A DNA stretch of 64,000 bases, from positions 254,501 through 318,500 of the forward strand of contig JBBBDQ010001617.1 in assembly GCA_037127315.1 (NCBI GenBank). The letters run 5' to 3'. The DNA comes from Ascarosepion bandense (Eukaryota; Mollusca; Cephalopoda; Sepiida; Sepiidae). Below are positions 52,800-62,569 of this stretch, one piece after another (the stretch's first letter is position 1; every line of letters begins with the position of its first letter). Both the position numbers and the translations under genes were made by a program. The notes below the pieces were generated by a model. It searched no databases. It had not been told where the DNA came from and saw only the letters and a program-made list of their open reading frames with translations.

Positions 52800-53065
52800 A
52801 ATGGAAATAATATTCTTCTTCTATGTGCTCTGTCCTTTCAGGACGTAGGCATCAAGGCCTTCCACGTCTCCCTATCCTTGGTGGCTCTTAGCACGCTTTC
52901 TCCTGTAACATCTCGGAGGTCCCCGTTCTGTCATCCACCTGCTCAGGCTCTTCAAATATGTTATCCGCTGCTTTCCTATGTCTCTTTTTCCCTCTATCTG
53001 ACCTGTTAGTATCAGATTCTCTAAGCCCTCCTTCCTCATTGCATGTCCCAGGAACTTCAGTTGTC
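52800..53065 (-). repeat. LINE fragment, RTE-like group
   Basis: Homologous to 62310-62550 (atgtgctctgtcctttcagg ... cattg-atg-cccaggaact). Confidence 0.6.
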
Positions 53066-53570
53066 TCTAATGTTTTTCAACCCATTTTTACTTTGGAGCG
53101 CACTTGTAGAATAACTATATTAAGGAAAATTTAGCCATGAAATTTCAAAATGAAATTTTGGTCGAGCATTTTCAAAGTAGATTAGTGATACATTTTTAAT
53201 TCATAAGGATTTATAATGACCAATTTAAATTCCTTGAGGAAAACAAAAGAGAAAGTTTTATCAACTCCTTAAAGATTAAAGAATTTAGCATTTAGTTTAA
53301 AATATCAAATGACAAAGACAATATTTTCTTTTCACTGCTTATATTTGTTTTTATTTGCCAGCAACAATTAAAAAAAAAAGAAAAAAAAATTATTCCTATA
53401 AACTTAGAAGAGGTTTTCCCAGCAAGGAATCCCAATATAAATTAAAGCAAAACTACCAAAGAATAAAATAAAAAAATATTCCTATAAACTTAGGTCAGAG
53501 TTTAAGAAATTATAGATTAAGCTTCAAAAATAGATTGAAATTTGCATTTTATACAGTTATATTCTTAGAG

Positions 53571-53632
53571 AGAGAGAGAGAGAAAAAGAGTGTGTGTGTG
53601 TGTGTATATATATATACATACACACACACAAA
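53571..53632. repeat. (GA)n(GT)n(TA)n(CA)n compound microsatellite
   Basis: Compound tract before repeat family B copy 3. Confidence 0.95.
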
Positions 53633-53636
53633 CAGA

Positions 53637-53954
53637 CAGAAAATCTAAGCAAGAGTCAACAACCTACCATGGTTTCGCCCTACAGCTCGTCAGGGAAATT
53701 GGCTTTGTTTGCTCTACTTTTGTATTGAGCACTTTAGTGTTAGGGTTTTCATCGTGGGTTTTTTTTTTCTTTCTTACGAGTGCTTGACTTTTTGTTCATG
53801 TACTTCGTTTGTTTCTTTTTTTTACTTCCCCTTCTTTTCCCTCAGAGTTTTCTCGGTGGGTTGTACAAGATGATTTAAATTATAGCTTAATTAATACTAG
53901 TTTTGGCAGAGTTAGTTTGGTTACTATTGGTATTGTTATTACTATAGTTAATAT
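53637..53954 (+). repeat. (TA)n-flanked repeat family B, copy 3
   Basis: Blocks shared with 15340 and 30195: aacctaccatggtttcgccc, agctcgtc, gctctacttttgtattgagc. Diverged in the 3' half. Confidence 0.55.
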
Positions 53955-53956
53955 TA

Positions 53957-53995
<39 letters not shown>

Positions 53996-54008
53996 CACAC
54001 ACACACAC
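53955..54008. repeat. (TA)n(CA)n microsatellite
   Basis: Lies directly between repeat family B and MITE copy 2. Confidence 0.95.
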
Positions 54009-54010
54009 TA

Positions 54011-54389
54011 CCGGCCATAATTATTAGGCCACCCCGGTTTTTTCAAAGGAAATGATGTATTTCATATTATTTTTAGTATTTATTGCTAAATATAAATAGA
54101 ATGGTTCTTTCGTCATTATTACTTTGCAAAATTTCCACATGGCAACAAAGCAAAGATGAATTCGTCCGAATCACCCTAAATTTTCTTCATTCTTTCATAG
54201 ATGAAACTGCAATATAGGTAATTATTAAATATTTATAAATTCATTTCATGTACATGTTATTGTGCAATATTAACAAAAGAACCATTCTATTTTCATTTAC
54301 AATTATTCACTTGGCAATAAATACTAAAAAATAGTATGAAATACATCATATATTTTTAAAACACTGGGGTGGCCTAATAATTATGGCCG
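54011..54389. mobile_element. Tc1/mariner-type MITE, copy 2
   Basis: TIR CCGGCCATAATTATTAGGCC at the left and its complement at the right. The body is closely similar throughout to 39356-39724. TA flanks the left side only; the right flank has mutated. Confidence 0.82.
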
Positions 54390-54975
54390 ATTGTGTATAT
54401 ATTACACACACACACAAGTCCTTGGCTTACAACATGGACTTATTCCTCTGATGTGCTGAAATGCGATTTTCGATGTAAGTTCAAATATACCCTTGATTTT
54501 CCATGAATAAGCCCTCACTAAACGATATGCATACAACCAGAAACTCATGCATGTTTTACTGTAGTGCTATATAACTATGTATTCTTCCACCATGCCATTT
54601 GTGTCATACGTACGAGACAATGAACATGAGTTTAAACAAGATTAATGGAAATTGCATCATAACTACAAATCATCATAGGTCGAGAGACTGAAATCATTTC
54701 AAACCCAAACAAAAAAGAAAAAAAAATACCTGATTAAACAACTTTAAATCTTGTAATTCTATAATTGTTTTTTTTTAAATCTGTATAAAATAGTATTTGG
54801 TAAGAAATACTATTATAATCATAATTGTATCTTAAGTAATTCAAAATTCTAAAAGAAAGTATTTTTCTGGTAATACATTTTCAACTAAATGTTTGGACCC
54901 AGTTAAAAGATTCTGTATATTACATGTTGATAATCCCTTCATATAAGACTGGTCTTCTTACTTCTATTAATTATA

Positions 54976-55172
54976 AGTTTTTTTTTGTTTTTTTAATCAT
55001 ATCACCCCGAGCAAGGTGTTAATGCCACTGATGTGCAGGGGGCTATGTAAGAGTGAAAAGATTGGAAAAGAGAAAGCTGGAAACCACATCCTAGACAAGG
55101 AACAAAGGGATGAGCCTCTTCACCTGTTCAATAGACGTGGGTGGAGTGTGAACCGGGCAATAGTTATAGTCT
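54976..55172 (-). repeat. LINE 3' fragment
   Basis: Third copy of the 47363/52012 fragment, ending gaaccgggcaatagttatag. Confidence 0.75.
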
Positions 55173-55360
55173 TTATTTTAAGGATGATGCTCAGATTATC
55201 AAATTTATTCCACATTTCATACAGACAATTATCTCACAAGATTATCTATTACTTTGTCAATGCAGGAAAATCTCAACAGAATTGGAATTGCTTCAGGATT
55301 TTTTTTATTCAGTTATTCTTTTTAAGTTTATACCATATATTATAGTGGCATAATGTACAT

Positions 55361-55634
55361 GACGAGCTCATGTGCAGTTCGTCTATAAATGGAAAGTGGC
55401 TCTGACTGTTGCCAATCAGAAGCATTTGCAGGGTTTCGTACCGGGCCTAAACGTAATTTTCCAGTGTCTGAAAGCGCTTATCGAGGGTGGGCCGGAGACT
55501 GATCATCTCTGGTCGGGTCGGCGCGGTGAGAGGGGTATGATGTTGAAAGACCCAAAACCCCCTAGTGACTCTCGCGATGACATCACTGACGACACCCTCT
55601 AGTGCCTCCATTACGGTGCATATGTTTGAATGAA
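55361..55634. mobile_element. GC-richer insertion between 20-bp direct repeats
   Basis: TATAGTGGCATAATGTACAT occurs exactly at 55341-55360 and 55635-55654. The 274 bp between are much richer in G+C than the surroundings. The plus frame 55372-55602 is open for 76 codons (FVPGLNVIFQCLKALIEGGP...). The minus strand has CRE-like gatgtcatc, CCAAT-like ctgattgg and TATA-like atttatag in order. It has no poly(A) or tRNA head. Origin unknown. Confidence 0.6.
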
Positions 55635-55789
55635 TATAGTGGCATAATGTACATATTTTACAGAGATTTAAAAAATTGCTGATTTAGAGTTGTTTGATCA
55701 GGCAGTATTTTTTGGGTTTTTTTTTTTTTTGTTGATAGAGGGTTTTGATAGAAGCTAATTTCAGTCTATATGCAAAAGAAATTTCCATT

Positions 55790-56096
55790 GAAAAGTCGGT
55801 TAAGTGCCATACGTGATACACGTTTTGGGCAATCATGTCTCGAAAGAGACATGACTGACTGGGCAGAAGATTATCCCGCAGTACATTGCCATTGCATTCT
55901 GTGGTAGAATGGTTGTTAGTCAAGGATATAGAATCCAATCTGTCCTATTATTTAACCCATAACTCATAAGAGACAGATTAATACCTTTCCCAAGGGTATT
56001 TGTGCATAAACGAATGCAAGGAATTCAACTGGAATTTGAACTCGGTACTGTGCTCTCCCATTCCAAGCCGACATCCACTGCACAACACAACACACA
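55790..56096 (-). repeat. tRNA-Arg SINE (OR-like)
   Basis: Near-complete minus copy from agtcggttaagtgccatacg to the head ...catccactgcacaacacaac. The tRNA-Ser-like gene follows within about 10 bp. Confidence 0.85.
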
Positions 56097-56106
56097 TTCA
56101 ATGATG

Positions 56107-56188
56107 TGTCACCGATAGGGTTCAAACCTATGCAGAGAGACCCCAATGGATTTTTAGTCCATCACCTTAACGACTCGACCACGACGAT
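56107..56188 (-). tRNA. tRNA-Ser-like gene, anticodon AAA (possible pseudogene)
   Basis: 82-nt class II cloverleaf. Acceptor ATCGTCG/CGGTGAC pairs with two wobbles and an A1-C72 mismatch; discriminator A. D arm TGGTCGAGTCGTTAAGGT; anticodon stem ATGGA/TCCAT with loop CTAAAAA; variable arm TTGGGGTCTCTCTGC; T arm ATAGG-TTTGAAC-CCTAT. The body follows tRNA-Ser. The usual loop would be CTAGAAA (AGA anticodon), and one change gives AAA. U33 and both Pol III boxes are present. The 3' end matches the gypsy PBS at 21518. Confidence 0.65.
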
Positions 56189-56189
56189 G

Positions 56190-57800
56190 AGTTAGCTTTT
56201 GATGAAGCTTTAATAAAAGTGAAACGTTAGATTGATGAACATTTTCTATTTGTTCTTTATCTTACGATTCTGTCAAATTTCAATCCATATTTGATCCAAC
56301 CTCAATGTTTTATTTTAGGAAAATGTAGTTAATTCATCAACCCTGCCATATTTCCAACCTAAATTCAAATATAAACTTCCGGGCTTAGTAAATCTAACCA
56401 AACAAAACACTCCACTGTCAATATTTTAAATATATGAATTGTTCCATCTTTAATAAAACCTATTAAGCTTATTAGGTTTTTTAAATGAAATCAAAATAAA
56501 ATATAGAAAAAGATTTTAACTGCAAATTCTTGGTATAAATGTAATTTATTATTTTAATATTGCTTTCACAAAATTTAAAATAAACAAAAAAAAACAGATG
56601 AATTGTCTATAGTGACAGAGTAACTAAAAGGTAATCTGAATTTGAAATGTTCCAGGTTTTTAAAACCAGCAAAGAGGAAGCTGTGGAGAGACAGAACGCA
56701 TATATCAAGCAGCATTAATGTAAGATTTCAAGCTCTTGAAGCAAAAGTGCAATTTCTTAAACTTTGATTTAAATATAATCTGAATAAAAACTAAAACACA
56801 AAAAACAAAAATAAAATCAAATTACAAAAAGATACAAAAAAAATAAATAAATGAGGACCTTAATAAAAAATAAATAAAAAAGTTAGTCTAAAAACATTGT
56901 TAATTTGGAGCATAACAGTGAAGTTAGTGACATGCAATAAGCAAATTTCTTGTGCAGGAACACGACAGTAAATGAAAATTCATTTCATTTTTTTTTTTTA
57001 AAGAAAACTGAAATACCAGGCAAAAATACTAATTTTGTTAGTTTTTAAATTGTCATATCACAAAACATAAAAAAAGATATATTTTATCGAAATAAAATCC
57101 TTTTTAGTATCAAAAACAGCAACAAATTACAAAAATGAAATAAAAACAGTAAAAATTCAAAATGTTACCAGAAACTACAAAGTATTTAAACAGAAATCAT
57201 GTAAAAAATTTTAATCAACATGGTTTGTTTTAATTTAGCTAATTTTTTATTGAAATGATATTAATTTATATTTAAGACGTTGTATGATGATCATACTGTG
57301 CTGAGAATTGTACAAATCACTCCCCCATCAATAAGACAATATTGAGAAACTGTTCACAAGTGAAAATACAACAAAGTGATATTATGTCAGCAATAACTGA
57401 GCAGTATTAAATAAGAACTGGACTAGATATCCCTAGAGATGGGCAACGGAATGAGAACAATCTATCCCCATAGATTAAATAAAGGGTTCAGTTAGAAATT
57501 CCTTGAATGTTACCCAGATTGACAAACACCTGATGTAGAACTGTGCACAAAATGGCCGAAATGTTGTGATAGCACTAAAAAATAATCAGACATGGAAATA
57601 ACTTCAATAAAGTTTCTATATTTGAAAGTGAATGAAACTTGAGAATAGAAGCAGGAGAAATATTTCTATTACCTTTGCTCATTTTTATAGAGATGAATGC
57701 AAAGAAAGTCTTCATAAAAGTGACGAAATGTTCCTGTGGCCAGTCATTACTTATGACTGTTCAAGACACCATTTACATACTTTTAAAACTTCTTTTTCAA
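56190..57800. other. AT-rich DNA, no gene recognised
   Basis: Unique-looking AT-rich sequence with A runs, probably intron of the MTMR10-like gene or its upstream region. I searched for the missing GRAM-domain exons and found none. Confidence 0.4.
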
Positions 57801-57807
57801 AAAAATA

Positions 57808-58882
57808 GAAGGGGAGAAAAAGAGATGGAAAAAGAAGAAAAGAAAGAGGGGGAGAGAATGGAGAGGGGGAGAGAATAAGGAGAGGGGGAGAGAATAAGGA
57901 GAGGGGGAGAGAATAAGGGGGAGAGGGGGAGAGAATAAGGAGAGGGGGAGAGAATAAGGAGAGGGGGAGAGAATAGAGGGGGAGAGAATAAGGAGAGGGG
58001 GAGAGAATAAGGAGAGGGGGAGAGAATAAGGAGAGGGGGAGAGAATAAGGAGAGGGGGAGAGAATAAGGAGAGGGGGAGAGAATAAGGAGAGGGGGAGAG
58101 AATAAGGAGAGGGGGAAGAGAGGGGGAGAGAATAAGGAGAGGGGGAGAGAATAAGGAGAGGGGGAGAGAATAAGGAGAGGGGGAGAGAATAAGGAGAGGG
58201 GGAGAGAATAAGGAGAGGGGGAGAGAATAAGGAGAGGGGGAGAGAATAAGGAGAGGGGGAGAGAATAAGGAGAGGGGGAGAGAAGCGGGAGGGAATAAGG
58301 AGAGAAACAGAAGCGGGAGGGAATAAGGAGAGAAACAGAAGCGGGAGAGAATAAGGAGAGAAACAGAAGCGGGAGAGAATAAGGAGAGAAACAGAAGCGG
58401 GAGAGAATAAGGAGAGAAACAGAAGCGGGAGAGAATAAGGAGAGAAACAGAAGCGGGAGAGAATAAGGAGAGAAACAGAAGCGGGAGAGAATAAGGAGAG
58501 AAACAGAAGCGGGAGAGAATAAGGAGAGAAACAGAAGCGGGAGAGAATAAGGAGAGAAACAGAAGCGGGAGAGAATAAGGAGAGAAACAGAAACAGAAGC
58601 GGGAGAGAATAAGGAGAGAAAGAGAAGCGGGAGAGAATAAGGAGAGAAAGAGAAGCGGGAGAGAATAAGGAGAGAAAGAGAAGCGGGAGAGAATAAGGAG
58701 AGAAAGAGAAGGGAGAGAATAAGGAGAGAAAGAGAAGCGGGAGAGAATAAGGAGAGAAACAGAAGCGGGAGAGAATAAGGAGAGAAACAGAAGCGGGAGA
58801 GAATAAGGAGAGAAAGAGAAGCGGGAGAGAATAAGGAGAGAAAGAGAAGCGGGAGAGAATAAGGAGAGAAAGAGAAAGGAGA
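57808..58882. repeat. Purine-rich minisatellite, 19-bp then 28-bp units
   Basis: Part 1 (to about 58280) repeats gaataaggagagggggaga (19 bp). Part 2 repeats agcgggagagaataaggaga + gaaacaga (28 bp), switching in its last third to gaaagaga. The plus strand is almost all A and G over 1.07 kb. Confidence 0.95.
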
Positions 58883-58884
58883 AA

Positions 58885-59405
58885 GATAAGGATTTACACC
58901 TGACCTAAATTATCTAATATGGCAATGTTAAAATAAAATTTTTGCTTTGTCTGAAATAAAATTAAATGTTAGCATTGTTTTATATATGTTTGAATCAGCA
59001 TTCAGATATCTTTAAAAAGGTCAATGGGCTCTTCTGCCTTCCTCAGAAAGTTATCCACTCATTTTTAATCTTTATTCCTTTACTGATCAACTGACAAATT
59101 TGACTGGTGCATTAAAAATAAATAATAATAAAATAGAAATTAGATTAAAGTATTAAAAAAGTATGAACTAGCATAAAATGTTAGGAATTTTTATAAATCA
59201 TTGCCCAATGAGGATACACAGGAATAGCGATAAAAGAAGAATGAAAAAAGAGGAAATGAAGATGATGCAACATTCTAAGAGTGCATTTAACAACTTTGGT
59301 TTTGAAAGTACAAATTGTTTGTAGGACAACCTATTGCGGAGAATTTTTCATTCACAGGAAAATTCTGAGGTTGACAGAGCTTCAAATTAATCACAGACTG
59401 ACAAT
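58885..59405. other. AT-rich DNA, nothing recognised
   Basis: No repeat family or coding signal seen. Confidence 0.4.
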
Positions 59406-59410
59406 GTGAA

Positions 59411-59630
59411 GTCTACGGCTATATCGTGTTGAATACACTGGTTCTCGGCTGTTCACCAAAGTTAAGCAACATCAAGCCTGGTCAGTACTTATATGGATGA
59501 CCAGGTGCTGTAAACGTAAGAACCAAGAATGATCCACCAGTCCTCAAGATTTTTTGGGGGTTGGGCACAGGGCTAATAACCCTGCCCCATTATAAACAGT
59601 TTATTACAGAAACAGTAAAAAAAAGTTACT
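59411..59630 (+). repeat. 5S-rRNA-derived SINE, copy 1
   Basis: 59411-59516 follows 5S rRNA: gtctacggctatatcgtgtt, gaatacactggttctcggct, caccaaagttaagcaacatc, ggtcagtactta and ggtgctgtaaacg, with an internal loss of about 12 nt after gatgacc. The shared tail (agaaccaagaatg ... gttgggcacagggctaataa ... ccctgcccc) ends in a short A run. Such SINE3-type elements use the 5S internal Pol III promoter. Confidence 0.8.
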
Positions 59631-59689
59631 GCCCTACACATCATCGGGTGTATAAAGGGCGGGATGATGACGACGACAATGTTAAGGAC

Positions 59690-60920
59690 TGAAAGAAGTC
59701 AACACCCACCAAAATATCAAAACCCACAACAGGTATTTACTAAGCTTAGTCTGGCACAAAGTCAAATGAGATGAAGACTGTGTCTATCATCTAAGCATCT
59801 GCCTTGAAAATCAGCATTTGAAATCCAATCATTGGCTATTTCTCTTTCATGCCAACAATGGTCTTGACCACAAAGGCCATGCCTCAATCAAAAACACATA
59901 AAAGAAAACACTCCTCCTCCTCTCTGCATAATTGCACCACAACAAACACTCCACCACCACCACCATTAATAAATCTCTCCACAACAAAACTCCACCACCA
60001 CCATCAATAAATCTCTCCACAACAAACACTCCTCTATTACTGACATTTGGTTGACTAACTCTTCCTACTAATTGCTATCAAAGACTGAATACTGTTGGAA
60101 TAAAAGTATTCAAATAATTTATGGAGTAACAATTGCTACATTTTTTTTAATCTGGTATTAAGTTGATACTCATCTATTGAAAATGATTAAAAAGAAAAAA
60201 AAAGCATAACTTATGTGCAATAATTCTATGTTACCAGTCTGTTGTGGAGTTATTTTCGAAGTGGAGGCTAATATTTGCGCTAAAGTCGGTCCTAATAGGT
60301 TCGACGTACAAAACGTTAGGAACTTGATATATGTATTATGCAGTGTAACCTTGCCAGGTCGCTAACTACTTTCGTATTCGACTAACTGTTGACTACTATC
60401 GTCCAACATTGACTGACCCCCATTCCTCTTACTACTTCTACTTAAATTAGGTGGGAGAGTCTATTCACTATAGAATAGGTGTGTTTCACCATAACACAGT
60501 CATGATAATGAAAGTTATTTCATTTCCCCAGATAAATTGATAGACACTACAAAATTCATTAAGTTCGTTTTAATCTGACATAAGGCCACAGTGGAAACTC
60601 ATCAAGGTCTGAAATGGCAATTACTATCAATAGTTTGACAGACTAGCCTGTTAACCACAGTTCATTGGTAAATGCCCTACATAGTTATTTAATCAATGTT
60701 CATTTAAAAGTGGAAAGCACTCAAAGAGTGTGTATTCTGCCAACACCAATGTCACTAAGAGAGAATGACAATATACTAATACAGGGAAGGTTTTGATTTT
60801 ACTATATGTTTCAGATTATTGTTTTACTATATAAAATATAAGAAAAAAGGTTGATCAGCCTCATGTCCTACTGTTAGTTTCAATTGAAAAGGAACCATAT
60901 TCTCCCCAAATTTATTTTTC
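59690..60920. other. No gene recognised
   Basis: 59930-60040 has a short tandem duplication (caataaatctctccacaaca with accaccacc runs). The rest is ordinary AT-rich DNA. Confidence 0.4.
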
Positions 60921-60927
60921 TTATTTT

Positions 60928-61465
60928 TTTGTTATAATCATATTGCCCCAAGCAAGGCATTTTACTGCCACTGTTTTGCAGGGGGTTACATAGGAGGAAA
61001 GTTATGAAAAAGAGTGGCAGGTTATAGGGGTGTCAGGAAATGGGTGAGAGATGGATAAGAATACTGATGAAAGTGGAATGGATGGAGAAAGGAGTATGAG
61101 AGAGAGGATGCAGGTTAGTGAAATAAGAGATGACTATTAACTTTACTTTTAAATTCTTGGAGGTTGTAGCTGTCGGGGAAGCAAGTAAACGGAAAGGAAT
61201 TCCACTGGCAGGAAGTGAGAGAAAAGCTACTGGAGTAAAATTTGCATTTACAATTTATTGGTTTCACAGTAAAAGGGTGGGACCTACCAGTGAGCTAAGT
61301 TCGTCGGAGCAGAAGCCGTGAAAGTATTTGTAGAGGAGACACTGCCAAGTCGGGATCTGTTACATTACAGATTCTCTGTTGGATTTTGTCAAGGACGTAG
61401 ATGGTAGATTTATATATGTGCAGGACTGTTTCAGGCGGAAAAAACTTCCTGACCCTACACAGAGA
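60928..61465 (-). repeat. LINE 3' fragment
   Basis: Minus copy of the jockey/CR1-like LINE from the 3' end (gccccaagcaaggcatttta) to the cctgaaacagtcctgcac region, with an internal deletion near 61285. Confidence 0.72.
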
Positions 61466-61806
61466 ATAGACTATTCCTACAAATGTATATAGGATTTCTT
61501 CCCCTTCTTTGTCTCGTTTGCTTTATTTTTGTTCTATCTTGTCTTGAAGTCAGAACTCTATAATCATTTGTCTGTAGCCCTTTTGCATGTAAACACAATT
61601 CTTACTTTGTGAACTTCTTGCCCTATTACCGTTGCTTTGCCTATTTCTGTCTTGCATATAATAATAGCATAGTGCAACTGAAAAGCTATCAAGTTTCAGC
61701 ACTGATACTTGATCGTTATTGAGTTGCAGTACGCTATGATTATAACAATAATAATAACAATAATAATAACTATATCATCTCACCCGTTACACCCAATGGC
61801 AGCAAC

Positions 61807-62030
61807 TTTTTTTTTTTTTTTTTTTTTTGTTAGTTTCCATAACATACTGATTTTTATGGGGCAGGCTTGTTAGCCCTGTGCCCAACCCCCAAACCTGGAG
61901 GACCATTCTTGGTCCCTACGTTTACAGCACCTGGTATTCCCAAATGGTCACCCATCTAAGTACTGACCAGGCTCTATGTTGCTCAACTTTGGTGATCGGA
62001 CAAGAACCAGTGTAATCAACATGCCATATA
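61807..62030 (-). repeat. 5S-rRNA-derived SINE, copy 2
   Basis: On the minus strand the head spans nearly all of 5S rRNA: cactggttcttgtccgatca, ccaaagttgagcaacatag, ggtcagtacttagatgggtg, accatttgggaataccaggt and gctgtaaacgtaggg. The tail matches copy 1 (accaagaatgg ... gttgggcacagggctaac ... cctgcccc) and ends in an A run (plus-strand T at 61807-61829). It keeps the box C region deleted in copy 1. Confidence 0.82.
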
Positions 62031-62033
62031 CAA

Positions 62034-62037
<4 letters not shown>

Positions 62038-62077
<40 letters not shown>

Positions 62078-62103
62078 CACACGTGTGTGTTTGTGTGTGT
62101 GTG
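62038..62103. repeat. (TA)n(CA)n(GT)n microsatellite
   Basis: Directly beyond the 5' end of the 5S-derived SINE copy 2. Confidence 0.95.
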
Positions 62104-62309
62104 CATGCTCTACTTTACTGAGTTCTTTTATAAAAAGTAAATATTAAACTGTGGAATATATATCCATTACTTTAAACCACTATAGTTTGCTTATATTATT
62201 ATTATTATTATATTGCCCTATTATTTTTCTTCCTTTTCTTATAGTTTTTTGGAAATTTCGTCAGGAGCATTTTTGCCAATTTCACTTAACCATGGCTCAA
62301 GAGCACAAA

Positions 62310-62550
62310 TAGTTCTATGTGCCCTGTCCTTTCAGGACATCGGCAATCATGGCCTTCCACATCTCCCTATCCCTGGTGGCTCTTAGCACACCTTCTATTA
62401 CATCATGCAACCCTCGTTCCGTCATTCACCTGATCAGGTCTTTCAAATATGTTATCCACTGCTTTCCCCTCTCTTTTCCCCCTCTATCTGGCCCTGTTAG
62501 TATCAGGTTTTCCAAGCCGTCCTTCCTCATTGTATGACCCAGGAACATAA
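62310..62550 (-). repeat. LINE fragment, RTE-like group
   Basis: Homologous to 52800-53065. Confidence 0.6.
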
Positions 62551-62569
62551 ATAAATTTTAAAGATATTC

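Noticed and set aside
57639..57878. Frame ending in Glu/Arg/Lys repeats
   Set aside because: Its end is the start of the purine minisatellite; the N-terminal part resembles nothing I know.
59411..59516. Functional 5S rRNA gene
   Set aside because: It has lost about 12 nt in the internal control region, has many substitutions and carries a SINE tail shared with the second copy.
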